Below the pieces are notes generated by a model. It saw nothing but the letters and a program-made list of their open reading frames with translations, had not been told where the DNA came from and ran no database searches. The translations under genes were made by a program, and so were the position numbers. From contig JAEVLN010000015.1 of the NCBI GenBank assembly GCA_018350325.1, positions 1,198,008 through 1,262,007 of the forward strand: DNA of 64,000 bases, written 5' to 3'. The DNA comes from Globodera rostochiensis. Taxonomy: Eukaryota > Nematoda > Chromadorea > Rhabditida > Heteroderidae. Numbering within the stretch: the stretch's first letter is position 1; each line of letters starts with the position of its first letter. Below are positions 12,054-31,905 of the stretch, piece after piece.

Positions 12054-14359
12054 ATGTCCCTTGGCTACCATTCTCGAGCAGTACACCAACAATCGCCGAT
12101 GCCAAATGCGTTCAGTAGCATTGAGTCATTGCTGTTCATCGACAGCACAAATCGTCATCATCCGGTGCCGGATGCCACGCAGCAACAACAACACTTTGAG
12201 CAGCACCGTCTCCAACAGTTCGAGGCAAAAAGCGATGCCGTCGAAGCAATGGCGTCCAACTGGATGGAGACGGAGCAGAACGGACTGCAGAAGTACGTCG
12301 CTTTGTCTGTCTTTTTCTTCCAATGTTTTACCAACAAATTTAAAAACCAATTGAAATTGTCTAAACCGAAACCCCCAAACAGAATAAGTCAGCAGCCTTC
12401 CCGACTCCAAAAAGCCCACAATCACGAGCAGTATCAGTCGGCCGAATCTTCTTGCTCCACTTCCATCGGACCTTCGCGAACAATTGGCCCAACAATAATG
12501 ATGGGCAACGGTGAGAAACGGAAACGCATTTTATTGAATTTGACTATTTCCTTTTTGGGTTGGATACCGTATACCCGAGACCACCCAGTCTTTTCATCTC
12601 GAATACCGTATTAAATGGGGGGGGGCAGGTGAGTTGAGCAAATTAGCGAGATTGACCCCTCGGGGGATTTACGGCCGCCCGCACATAAACACGCAAATTG
12701 TGGCGGCGGCGGCGGACGCATGTCGAACAAATTTGTTTGGTTGCACCACCGTAAAATGGTTTTAGGCTGAGAGACAGATGGCGAGATTTTGTGGCGGTGG
12801 ACCAAAATGATTGGAACGGAAATGTCCTCTCTTAATCGGAAGAAAGAAATCCAATGCACAAAAAATCCCCTCGGGGGGGGGGGGGGTGACGGAGAATCAT
12901 TGAAATTGAAATTAGTTGAGATAATATTGGTGAATGTTATTTATATTAATGTGAGAGTTTTTGATGAATTTTCAGCCGATTCTTCTTCGATGCGTCGTTA
13001 TCGGACAGCGTTTACGCGTGAGCAGATCAAAGTGTTGGAGCGCGAATTTTGCCGCGAAAATTACGTTTCCAAAGTACGCCGCGGGGAACTCTCTGCCGAA
13101 CTGCAGTTGCCCGAGGGCACCATAAAGGTGAAGGCGGGCGGACGAGAACGCATACCCGGGGGGGGGGACAGAACGCATACCCGGGGGGGGGGGGGGGGGG
13201 GAACATAACGTATACCGGGGGGGGGGGGGGGTGGGGGCAGAACGTATACCCGGGGGGGGGGGGACAGAACGCATACCCGGGGGGCGGGGGGGGGAACATA
13301 ACGTATACCCGGGGGGGGGGGGGGTGGGGGCAGAACGTATACCCGGGAGGCGGGGGACGAACGTATAGCCGGCCGACCGGCAGGAAGCAGTATCTGGATT
13401 TGAGTGAATATATTCCATACGTTTTTTAAACCGTTCACCGCTGCTGAAGTTGAAAGTGCAGTTGCCAAATGCCACCCCCGCGACCGTAACATTCCGGCCC
13501 TAGTTTTTTGTCTTTTCCAAATCCCATCACTCATTTCCCCACACATTTTAAGACGAAAATTTCCCCTGGGGCACAACTTGTGTTAGGAGAAAATCTCCGC
13601 ATAAATTGGCATAATTCAAAAGTTTGGAGGGGGGGGGGGAGACAAAATTGACAGATGGAAGAAACATTGCCGTTTCAAGATTAATCACATCATTTTGCGC
13701 TTATTCATTTGGATGTTGTTGCCGCCCTGCGGCGATGATTCCCCCGAGATAAGCGGCGGCGAATGGGATTAAGCGGATTAGGGCGATGCTTTTGGGGGGG
13801 GGGGAGAAATTGGGAGAGGGGCACGGCACAAATTTGACAGCAGAAAGACAAATGGCCAACAGTAGACAAAGGGTCTTCTTTAACAAACGAATTCTTGCAC
13901 AAAAAAGTGAGGGACAAATTGTCGGGCAAACCGGTTCATCTGTCCCATTAATTAGGCACCTAAACCCCCCGACATTTTCAGGTCTGGTTCCAGAACCGAC
14001 GGATGAAGCAGAAGAGGTTCGACTTGCACAGATGGAAAAGCATACAATTTTGGACTTTTTGCAGACAAAGTCTGACCGCGATGGGACTGGGCTGGCCACA
14101 GCTGGAGCAACTGCTTCACCTCCACCATCAGCCGTCTCTGATGCTGCCGGCAGAATGTCCCCAAGGCATGACGGTGCCATTCCCGTCCATTGGCTTACAA
14201 CAACAGTTGCTGGCCGAACTGTGGCGCAAATCCGCACTGCTCCAACAACGCCTCGTGTGTCACGGGGGGACGGCGGCCGAGCAGCAACAGCAACAGCTGC
14301 AGGGGGGACACAACGGCGGTTGGGACACGCCACGGCAGCCGGCGACAGATGACGGGTGA
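12054..14359 (+). CDS. vab-7: Even-skipped/VAB-7-type homeobox transcription factor
   Basis: Exons are 12054-12292, 12383-12510, 12976-13127, 13982-14016 and 14065-14359, all in phase, giving about 282 residues. The homeodomain starts at [20 protein letters not shown] in exon 3 and ends with [13 protein letters not shown] in exons 4-5. Eve-family hallmarks are ENYVS in the helix 1-2 region and LPEGTIK before helix 3. The N-terminus is Gln/His-rich and the C-terminus is Gln/Leu-rich. In C. elegans, VAB-7 specifies posterior body and motor-neuron fate in the nucleus; that role is taken from the family. A long intron (13128-13981) splits the domain just before the recognition helix and is packed with a G-rich repeat. 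The 48-bp intron at 14017-14064 is inferred because removing it restores KRQ; if retained it leaves the frame open. MKQ replaces the MKD I expect for Eve proteins. Confidence 0.9.
13131..13372. repeat. G-rich minisatellite in the homeobox intron
   Basis: The words ACGTATACCCGGGGG and ACGCATACCCGGGGG recur about seven times, separated by G runs of 8-18. The array starts just after the exon 3 donor (GTGAAG) at 13128 and fills the first quarter of the intron that interrupts the homeodomain. Confidence 0.85.
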
Positions 14360-14464
14360 AAATTAAGGCACATTTAAAAAATATTGGAAGTTAAAATTAA
14401 ATGAATTTTAATTCTTTTCCATTTTTGAGTCTTTTCTTAATAAAGCAAATTGCAATTTCCAAAG

Positions 14465-14654
14465 GTGTTTACCACCGCTCATCAATTTGTCGCAAGTCGC
14501 GGCAGAGGTTGAGAAGACGAGCGCCGTCGATGAATCGAAAGCAAACAGAACCGCCGGCGGGGAAGAAAGAGGGGGGCTCACGGACGGCACGAGGGGCGGA
14601 GGCGAAGGGCAAGCAGTATCGCGACGAGAAAGCCGATTTCCATTGGATTTATAA
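14465..14654 (+). CDS. vab-7: Possible alternative 3' terminal exon of vab-7
   Basis: The annotated stop of vab-7 (GGG TGA) overlaps a usable donor, GG|GTGAAA at 14356. An acceptor AAAG at 14464 would join in phase to a 190-bp exon coding about 62 charged residues (including VAAEVEKTSAVDESKANR) before TAA at 14652-14654. The frame is open, its codon use resembles the neighbouring exons, and the join keeps phase. Use of this exon would replace the last residue and lengthen the protein. It could also be chance, since no homologous tail is recognised. Confidence 0.4.
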
Positions 14655-15245
14655 TGGCATAAAAAGAATACTCACCACTTTTTAGAAACTTTTTTTTCTT
14701 CAAAAATTCGGTTCAATTCCTTCACTCATTCTCCTCTAATTCATCAATCGCCCTTTGAAAATGATAAATCACGAAGAATTGTACCGAATCTGCCAACGAG
14801 TGTAACTCTTTTAGGAATGTCCGGATCGCTTAGCTTTTGCTTACTGGTAGCTTCTTCTCATTAAGAGCTTTCGAATGAAGCCAGCCATTAATGTTTAGGT
14901 TGAGTTTGAACAGAGTTATAGCGGGGCGAAGGTTTTCAAGGTGGAGGCGGCCTTTCAAATTTGGCATGACAGAACGCCAAAGAATTTTGATTTTGAACAA
15001 ACATTTTTCAGTCTTGGACAAAAATTGTCTGTTTCAAAACTTCAAAAGTCCTACTTTATATGTATGTGTAGGCCGTTGAGTTTTTGCATTGAATTTTCAC
15101 TTGGAATTGGGTACAAAATTCAAGAAATTCACGTTTTGGGCATGCCATTTATGTGGAGAAATATCCATTTGTAAATAAAAAACGCGTTTTTATCTTTAGT
15201 TTTCAGACTTCAACATTCGCACATTTTTGATAACTCAGAAACAAA
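14655..15245. other. Spacer between vab-7 and snr-1
   Basis: AT-rich, no gene seen. It ends with a polypyrimidine acceptor (TTTTCAG, 15200-15206) 40 nt before the snr-1 start, a likely trans-splice site. Confidence 0.5.
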
Positions 15246-15994
15246 ATGACGGCAATTGGAGTGCCAATCAAAATATTACACGAAGCGGAAGGGCACATTG
15301 TCTCATTGGAGACCACAATTGGTTGTTTAAATTGTTTTGAATACGTTTTTGGCCATTTTAACACACTCTGACTCAAAAATGCTTTACAGGAGAGGTGTAC
15401 AGAGGCAAGCTGAACGAGGCTGAGGACAACATGAATTGCCAAATGAGCGATGTTACGGTCAGTGTTCGGGCGGGGCGCGGGGGGGGGGTCCCAATTTTCG
15501 TATAAAAAGGGCTTATAAATTTAAAATATAATTAAATTGCACTTGTTTTTAAAAAAATTTGCGATAAATGCATATGCTTTTTGTCCATTCAATAAACCTT
15601 TCACAAAACACAAAAGTTTGTCCAATCTTCAAAAACTTTTGCCGCTTTTTAGGTGACTTTGCGCGATGGTCGAACTCAAACGTTGGACAATGTGTTCATA
15701 CGAGGCTCTCAGATCCGTTTTTTGGTTCTGCCGGACATGCTTAAGAATGCGCCAATGTTCAAGGTTGGTGGCTTTTTGGCTTCATTTGATGAACGCATTT
15801 GAATATACGCGCAGAACATCGGTCGTGCACAGCGCGGTGCCCAAGGCATGGGACAGGGCGGCACCGGCGGCGGCGCCCCCCGCGGGCGCGGAAGTGCTTT
15901 TCGTGGTACTCGAGGCGGCAGTCGGGGAAGCCGTGGCGGCGGCTTTGGAGGACGCGGCGGAGGGAGGGGAGGCGGTGGGCCGTTCCAGGGCTGA
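15246..15994 (+). CDS. snr-1: Small nuclear ribonucleoprotein SmD3
   Basis: Exons are 15246-15321, 15390-15457, 15653-15763 and 15815-15994, giving 144 residues, close to the family length. The N-terminus ([20 protein letters not shown]) is diagnostic for SmD3. The Sm1 motif spans exons 1-3 ([19 protein letters not shown]) and the Sm2 motif is [20 protein letters not shown]. The C-terminus is a Gly/Arg-rich tail with many RG steps, the kind that is dimethylated in Sm proteins. SmD3 is one of seven subunits of the Sm ring on U1, U2, U4 and U5 snRNA and acts in the spliceosome. It is the first gene of a likely three-gene plus-strand cluster with get4 and prdx-6. It corresponds to C. elegans snr-1. 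Confidence 0.96.
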
Positions 15995-16278
15995 AGACGG
16001 ACAGAACTCGTCGAATGGAAGGAAGGGAAGGGAGAGGGAGCAGTTCGGGTTGGGGAAGAAATGCCCTCCTTTCCGTTTCGATTGTTTCTTTTTGTTTTCA
16101 CACAACCTTTTGTTGTTGATTTGGTCTCACTGCGTATTTTGCGTTCTTTTGTATTGGCAAACGTTATGATTTATATTTGTTTTGGATGCGCTCCTTCGGT
16201 CCTTGGCTATTTTACCATTTTTGCAATTTCAGTTAATCATAAAATTTCAAAAAGCTTTGAGTTGAAAGCGTTACGTCC

Positions 16279-17149
16279 ATGAACAAGGTTTGTTTCGGCG
16301 AGTCCCGTTTTTGTACGGCTTCCCATTGTTGGCAGGTTGCAAAACTGCAGAGCCGGCTGAATGCCGCGTTGGCTTCAAAACAATTCTACGAGGCGCATCA
16401 GATATTGCGCACGGTGCACGCGCGACTCAGCGCTGAGCAAAAATTTGTTGAACTTCTCGAGCAGCTCCATTCAACCGTTTTAATCTTCTGTGAAGGTTTT
16501 CTCTAAAAACCTTTTTTAAGTCGATTCAAAACTTGATTTGACAGCAAGGGAGTACACCAGCGCTATCGACCTGGCCGAACTCTACGTGGACACACTGAAA
16601 GCGAGCGGCGCGACGCTGGACGCTTCAAACGTGGACAATCTGTTGACGGTTTGTTTTTTGCAACTTTTGTGTTTGATGCGCGTTTTTCAGATTTTTTCCC
16701 AACTACCCGCTAAACTCAACTCGGACAGCCCGTCTTCGGACCGTCGGACTTCGTTTCTGAACAAAACCCTCGACTGGTCCATAAAATCGTCGCAAGCTCG
16801 GCCCGAACTGTTGAGAGCGTGCGCCTTTCTTCACCAAAAGTTTGCCGACGTTTACTCGGACGAAGGCGAAGAAGAACAGGCGGAACGTAATAATTTTGAA
16901 TTGAGTCCATGTACGTCTTGCTGTTGTGCGCATTGTTTTAGGTTATGCCCGTGCCGCTGACTATTTGTTGAGCGAAGTGATTAGGGAGGGGGGGGGGGTT
17001 GAGAATTGAACGAATTCAACTTGTCCGTCCTTCAGGTTGATCGACTCCTCAGTCCTCCAGCGCCGGACGATGAAGCGGAAAGCAGCGAGAATCTCGAGAG
17101 GGACGGCGGCGATGAGCACAGAATGGACTCAGAAATCGATTTGGATTGA
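16279..17149 (+). CDS. get4: Get4 homologue, shortened
   Basis: Exons are 16279-16287, 16336-16495, 16545-16648, 16691-16886, 16942-16976 and 17036-17149, giving 205 residues. The N-terminal helical repeats match the Get4 family (LASKQFYEAHQILRTVHARL; EYTSAIDLAELYVDTL; FLNKTLDWS). Get4 works with Get5/Ubl4a and Bag6 to hand tail-anchored proteins to the targeting ATPase in the cytosol. Family members usually have about 300-330 residues. Here the helical array stops soon after residue 160 and jumps to an acidic tail ending in EIDLD, so the C-terminal helices appear missing. The first coding exon is only 9 bp. A TTTCAG acceptor lies about 47 nt before the ATG, and an AATAAA (17316-17321) follows the stop. 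Confidence 0.85.
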
Positions 17150-17426
17150 TTGACGAAATATTGCGAACTTTCAAATGGTGTTCTGATTTCTGATGATCCA
17201 ATAACCTCCCCCCCCCCCCCATTCCCATCCATTCCCTCTCGAAGAAGTTTTTTGTTATTATTTCTTTTACCGTTCTGTAGAAAGCTAAAAGATTTTAATG
17301 CAACATTTGCGTCCAAATAAACATTTGTTATATATTATGCAAAAAAAAAAGAAAATATTTTTTCAAAATATTGAGGCTTTTTTGAGACTCTGCCTTTCAG
17401 CTTCTGTACTCCTCCAACTTGGCTAA

Positions 17427-18962
17427 ATGCTTTTGGGTGAACAGTTCCCCGACTTTGCTGCCGAAACGAGCAATGGCAAAATGGACAGTTTCCACCAGTG
17501 GATTGGTGCAGATAGGTGTGAATTTGCTTCCCTTTTTTGCCTCAAAAACCGGGTTGAAGAATAAGATGGTTTTGTGTTGATGGTTACGCTTAAACGACGG
17601 CACGGCACGTTTCCCGTCCATTTGCCAGTTGGGCTGTCCTCTTCTCCCACCCGGCCGACTTCACTCCGGTATGCACCACGGAGTTGGCACGTGCGGCACA
17701 GCTTGCGACGGAATTCGCGAAGCGCCGCGTCAAAATGATCGCGTTGAGCTGCGACACGGCCGGTAAGTGAACGTCTTGCTTTTGTCGAAATGATTCTCAA
17801 AACCCAAAAAAAGAGACGCATCGCCAATGGACGGAGGACATCGCCGCCTATGCGAACGGAAACGTTTTGACGGGAGAAGGCAGCGGCGGCGCGCCTCGCA
17901 TTAAGCCGGGTCCGCTCTTTTTTTTTTGGCATTTTCATAAGCAAAAACAATGCCTTCAAGTTCGCCACGTTCAGGTGCCGACTTCCCTTTTCCGATCATT
18001 GCCGACAACGAACGTGTGCTGGCCACCAAATTCGGCATGGTCGACCCGTTGAACGACGACGCGGCCGGTGTTCCGTTGACGGTTAGGGCGGTGAGTTTTT
18101 GTTGTCGTTGTTGTTATTGGCAATTGGCCGATTAATCCGCCAATTTCTGCCATTTTTTGATTATTTTTAAAGGTTTTTATTGTCGACCCCGAAAAGCGTC
18201 TTCGCCTGTCCATCCTTTACCCCGCAAGCACCGGACGAAACTTTGAGTAAATGTCCTTTTTTTTGTTCGTTTGTTTGAAAGAAAACTGATTTTTCTCAGA
18301 CTTAATGATTCGACTTAACAAATTTTAGCGAAATTTTGCGAGTGATTGACTCCCTTCAACTTTCCGACAATTTTATGGTGGCCACCCCGGAGGGATGGAA
18401 GGTGAGCGAACAGTCGATCGTTCTGTTTGAGTTGCTGCACAAATCTGGTGGATTTTTAGAAGACCCGGGACCAGAATTAACGATTAGGGGCTGAGAGAGC
18501 TGGTTATAATAAACCTTTTTAAACCGAACTTCTTGCACCCCCCGAACCCCTCCAAGGATTCGTCCGGTTTTTACTCTAAGACAAATTCCCCTGTCGGATG
18601 ATGACACGGAATCTGAAACATATGAAATGACTTTTCCTTTTCAGGCAATTTTATCCACAAACAACAATAAAACTGAACGATCCAAAAAGGCCTTTGGGTT
18701 TGCAAAATTGCAACAGAGACGAATCGAAATCCCTGAAATTTGTTTTTAAAATAAAATGAATTCGCCAATAAATCCGGTCTGATCTTCTCCCCCCGTTCAG
18801 TCCGGCTCCGCGTGTATGGTCGAGCCGAGGGTGAGCGATGCGAAGGCCGTGGAAATGTTTGGCGGGACGCGGGGCGGCGTCGGACGGACGGAATTGCCTT
18901 CGGGCAAGGGATACTTACGGACGGTCGACGACCCTCGCGGCAAGGTGCCCAGTGATCAATGA
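17427..18962 (+). CDS. prdx-6: 1-Cys peroxiredoxin (Prdx6 type)
   Basis: Exons are 17427-17515, 17629-17762, 17814-17909, 17975-18090, 18173-18246, 18329-18401 and 18801-18962, giving 247 residues. The peroxidatic cysteine motif [13 protein letters not shown] is intact. The Prdx6-type second half is present: [37 protein letters not shown], then LPSGKGYLR near the end. The enzyme reduces peroxides, including lipid peroxides, in the cytosol. In vertebrate Prdx6 a GDSWG lipase motif lies before the catalytic site; here the equivalent is ADSWA, so the phospholipase side activity is not supported. A TTTCAG acceptor at 17395-17400 stands 27 nt before the ATG and only about 75 nt after the get4 poly(A) signal, as expected in a nematode operon. 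The 399-bp intron before the last exon is unusually long for this gene. Confidence 0.95.
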
Positions 18963-20913
18963 TCTGTCCTCAACCATTTTTCAGTCTTTTTTATTTGTTC
19001 ACATTGTTTTTGAAGATGGGTCCCATGTGCCTTTGGATCAGAAAAAATTGCCTTAACATTCGTTCAACCTTTAAATATGCTACAGAAAATGTAACGACTT
19101 TAAATTCTTGAATTTCCACTGATGGTGAACTCCAGCCGATTGAACTCGTTGGATTTGATGACTTTTAAGCGCCTCTTTTCAAACAAAAAAAAACGCGTTG
19201 GTCCGCCCGAGCCTTTGTTGTTTGGAAATCTGAAATATTTGCATGACTTTCGCCCCTTTGACCCTTCCGGGTGCCGCCAATTCCGTCCCCAACGTTTTGG
19301 GTGCAGCGGCACCCCCCCCCCGTTTTTGTACTTGTACTTCTCTTGTCATCGGTCGATGCGTCATTCACTTTCAGCATGGTCATGTCATGTCATGTCGTGC
19401 CGTTGTGCGTTCCTTTTTTTTTGTGTATTTGTGCCGTTGTGTATATTTGGTGGGAATAGGCCCCGGCGGCCGTCTTTCTGTCTGTTGGCCACTCTCCGCC
19501 TGTCCAGACATGGCCGAATGTAGCACAGCTGAGAGTGTCCGTGACAGTCCGTCCGTCGGGAGCCGACAGACTGGCGACTGACTGACTCAGCAATGCCAAC
19601 ATCTTGCCTTGTCTTGGCAGGCGTTTTTTGGCTGTTTGTTTGGCGCCCGTGCCGTTCAATTTGTGCCGTCGGTTGGTTTATTACGAACTTTCAACGGATT
19701 TGTGACGGCATTTTTGGAGGAATTGTCAGCAAAATGGTAAGGAGAAAAAGGGGGGGGGGAAGGGAATGAACAAATGTATTAAATAGGCTTATTGGTTCAT
19801 TTATTGGGCGGCACGGCAAATGCCGTTCGGAACGCGGCGGAAATGTAACTTCAGTTTTTGGTCCCAAAAAAAAATTGGCAAAAATCGACACTTTTTGGGG
19901 GGGGGGGGGGACAGTGGGCAATTGTGCGTGTACATTCCGCGCCCGGGGGGAAATTTGAGAAGCTGAGGCGAACGGGCTCACTCCCCCCCAAAAAAGGGGG
20001 GGGGGGGACACTTCCCCCAAGGGAAATAAAGGAGACGGTTTGAGTCTAGAAAATGGTTTCTTTTTTAAAACCTTTTCTTACACGACGGGGGCTGGCATTG
20101 AACTTTTCGTGGTGGACTGCTCCAAAATGTTTGTAGTCATTTAAACGGGTAAATGAATTGGTTGTCTGGGCGCAAAAATCCTCGACACAATTGCCCCATG
20201 GATTTGTTTTATCAAATCGACGGGCGGGAGGGGATCATTGGCACTAAATATTATTCTTGCTAGTCCAATGATGGCATTTTTGGCATTTTAGGCAATATGA
20301 AATGCGATGTGCTGGGGGGGGGAGCTCAATCTCTGAATAACTTACCTAACTCTCTGACTGCCTGGTCGTCGTGTAGCGGCAGAAACGACAAAACTCATTA
20401 ACAAGCGAAGAAAGCATTTTGTGCCTGGATCAATGGGCGGGGGGCGGGGGGGGGGCTGAAGGGATGAAAAGTGAGGAGGGTAAAATGGAATTTTGGGGTG
20501 GGGGGGGGTGGGGAGAGGTACGGCCGAGTGGGGGGGGGGGGGAGAAATGGGACCCGAGACGAGAGCGCGGGAGCCCTGACAGGGGAAGTGTTTGCTCAGC
20601 AGTGGGGAAGGGCCATCGATGGCTGGGGGGGGGGACGAGAAAGTCAACCTCTCCTCCACCCATTCATCCACCTCATCCCCTCCCCCCCGGCGACCCTTTC
20701 AAATATTGTCGGATGAGTAGGGGGGGGGGGAGGGGGAGGCAGAAGAGGAGATTCGACCCCAGCAACACGACGACAACGACGACAAAACGAATGCCCCCCT
20801 CCTCTTCCGCCGAATGGGAAAGAAGTCAAATGGTGGCGGAAGAAGACGAAGACATGGGGGGGGGGAAGATATTCTGATCTGAAGAAGGCTGAGGACGAGT
20901 GGGAAGGTTCTTC

Positions 20914-20949
20914 CCCCCCCCCCCCCCCGGGGGGGGGGGGGGGGGGGGG
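20914..20949. repeat. Poly-C/poly-G perfect palindrome
   Basis: An unbroken C run of about 15 is followed directly by an unbroken G run of about 20. Either strand could fold back into a GC hairpin, and both could form quadruplex or i-motif structures. The exact run lengths depend on sequencing accuracy. Confidence 0.8.
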
Positions 20950-21283
20950 CTCGGCCGGTGAGTGCGTTAAAGCATTGGTTGACGTCCATCAAAATCCAAC
21001 GGGCAAATCCCTCCCCCCCCCTCTTGCGTCGCCCCCGGCCAAATTTTGTTTGCTTATAGGCTTTCTCTTGGCTATTTGGTGGCTGGGGGGAGTGTCGCAA
21101 TCGCAACATGAACCCCCCCCCCCCCTCCCCCCCCCTCCCCCCCTCCCCCCTTACCCCCCCCCCCCCAATCCGACAGAATGGGGAGGGCAAAGAAAGGGCC
21201 AAAGGGTTGAACAACATTTGTTTTACAAAACTAAAATAAAATGGGGCAGTTTCCTTTAGGTGAACATTTTCCACGGATTGCCC

Positions 21284-21317
21284 TCCCCCCCCCCCCCCCC
21301 CCCCGGGGGGGGGGGGC
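21284..21317. repeat. Second poly-C/poly-G palindrome
   Basis: A C run of about 20 is followed by a G run of about 12, the same arrangement as at 20914. Two such junctions lie within 400 bp. Confidence 0.8.
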
Positions 21318-21912
21318 ATCGGATTTGTAATTGCTTCAAATTTCTGTTAATATCGTAGGGGATTTGTAGCGCCAGAGGGGGAATGGATTCTGTCCAACAA
21401 TAAAATAAATCCCCTTCCGGTAAAGGGGGCGAAGTGATCAACGAATTAATTTCAATTATTTGTATGCTCTTTGGGCAAATCCGTAAATAAACAAACGAAC
21501 CCCCGGGGGTGATCTTTATCAAAAGCTTTGCTCATTTGGAAGCATAACCAAATGACATGTGATGCATTATTCATCAACCACCCCGCAACAAACATTCTTA
21601 AGGAGCTCCGGACGGATATTCATTCGGCCCCAGCGGGGAAAAAGGGGGGGGGGAGGGTATATCCTTTCTCCCCCTCCCTCATCGTCCATTTGTTGTTATG
21701 CTAAACATCTCTTTTTTCTGTGAAAATTGTTAAAAATAATAAATTCACACAAATATATATTTATGGTGGAAGAATCTGAACGATTGCGATTGGATGGCAA
21801 GAATGAACGAATGAATTGAATGAATGATGGACGGTTTGGTAGAAAAAGGCATTGGCATCGATCGGACAATTTGTATACAAAATGATTGGGGGGGGGGGGA
21901 GGCGGCGATCGA

Positions 21913-30546
<8,634 letters not shown>

Positions 30547-31659
30547 TTGCCCTCCGGCAACAGCAAAATTGGAAAAATCTTTAATAATAATAAATAAACT
30601 TTTTTTTGCAAGAATTTAAATATTTTAAATAATATTTGTTTGTCCGCTTATTTCTGAAAAAAGCAACAACTTTCGAATGTTCAATATTTGGTAATCGTAT
30701 GACAATAAAAAGTATTGAATTGCTTCCCCCCCCCCCCCCGACGCAGCCGATTATATTATTTTCGCGGATGGATTACACCCCCAAGGGCCTGTTTGGCTCT
30801 GAGTTTGGTGGCTATGACTCGTCATTGCCCCCACCCCCCGAGGGGATTGACAGCAAAAGCCCCAATTTTTGTTGTCCCCGGCGCGTGCGAGGACGGACGA
30901 GTTTCTTTGGCGGTTCTCTGTTGGAGATGTGCAGGCAGTGAATGTGTGGGGGGGGGGGATCAATGGTAAAGCGACTTTCACGGAATGTGCGCAAGCGGCT
31001 AATTGCCTCCGGGGGAGAGAGAGCATCGAAACGCTGGAAGGTTTAAAAGGTTGGGCAGAGGAGACACGTCACTTTTGAGAAGATTGGTGAATTAAACGGT
31101 CCAATTATTTGGTGATGGAATGGACACTCTGGTGGGTTCTCATCGGCGGCCATTCCAATTCAAACTCACAGCAAAAAGCCCAACGTTTTGAGGCAAAACC
31201 GCGCGGCGTCGAATGGACTTCCCCCCCTCCCCCCGGGGCGGCCCCCCCCCCTCCCCTCCCCCGGGCCCCCCCCGGGGGCAATGTGTGAAAGTGTCGGGGC
31301 AAAAGCAGTTTCGCCCGTCCACGAACGAATCCATTGAATAATTGCCCTTTATTTGTGTGTATTTTTCGCTGTAAATGTGGGGAATTTGGATGTGGGAGGT
31401 CGGAGGAATTCCAACGAAGGAATTCAATGGGCGGGGGGCGCAAGGGGAAGAAACGATCTGATCAAAAATGATGGCGACTAATTAGCGCAACGATTGAAGG
31501 AGGGATCAAACAAAAAGTGGGTTTGGGGGGGGGGAGGCTGACGGGATTTTGTAAATGGGGAGAGGAGAGAGGAAGAGGGAGCATATGTGCGGGTGGGATG
31601 AAACGGGTGGGGCGGCGGAAGGAATGAAGAAGTCGGGGAGACTCTGCGGACAGATGGGG

Positions 31660-31752
31660 GGGAGGGAGGGGGGGGGGGAGGGGGGGGGGGGGAGGGAGGG
31701 GGGGAGGGAGGGGGGGGGGGAGGGAGGGGGGGAGGGAGGGGGGGGGGGGGGT
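31660..31752 (+). repeat. Pure GGGA/G purine tract
   Basis: More than 90 bases of only G with isolated A, in a GGGAGGG pattern. It is likely to form quadruplex or triplex DNA and is likely length-variable. Confidence 0.85.
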
Positions 31753-31774
31753 CAATGTTGAGGGGTTCGGACGG

Positions 31775-31905
31775 GACGGGCACCCGGATGAGACGGGTAA
31801 CGGGCGGGTACCCGGACCCGGGCCCCGATACCCGCTCGGGCCAAAAATCAAAAAATACCCGCCGGCACCTTTACGAATACCCAAAAAAATACCCGGCCGG
31901 GTCCA
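31775..31905. repeat. ACCCG/CGGGT-word element, possibly a second hairpin family
   Basis: The pentamer ACCCG and its complement recur about a dozen times around an A-rich centre, with internal palindromes such as GGGTACCC. It recalls the word-repeat body of the MITE at 679-805, but no clean terminal repeats or target duplication are visible. Confidence 0.35.

Larger units (their letters stand above)
18963..21912. other. Intergenic, homopolymer-rich; no gene seen
   Basis: Contains the 3' flanks of prdx-6 and vab-19. From about 20430 to 21320 it is dense in G and C runs and their proline- or glycine-coding shadows. No frame has splice support or a recognisable family. Confidence 0.5.

Noticed and set aside
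20419..21319. Several overlapping 100-200 codon Gly/Pro frames
   Set aside because: Shadows of poly-G and poly-C runs.
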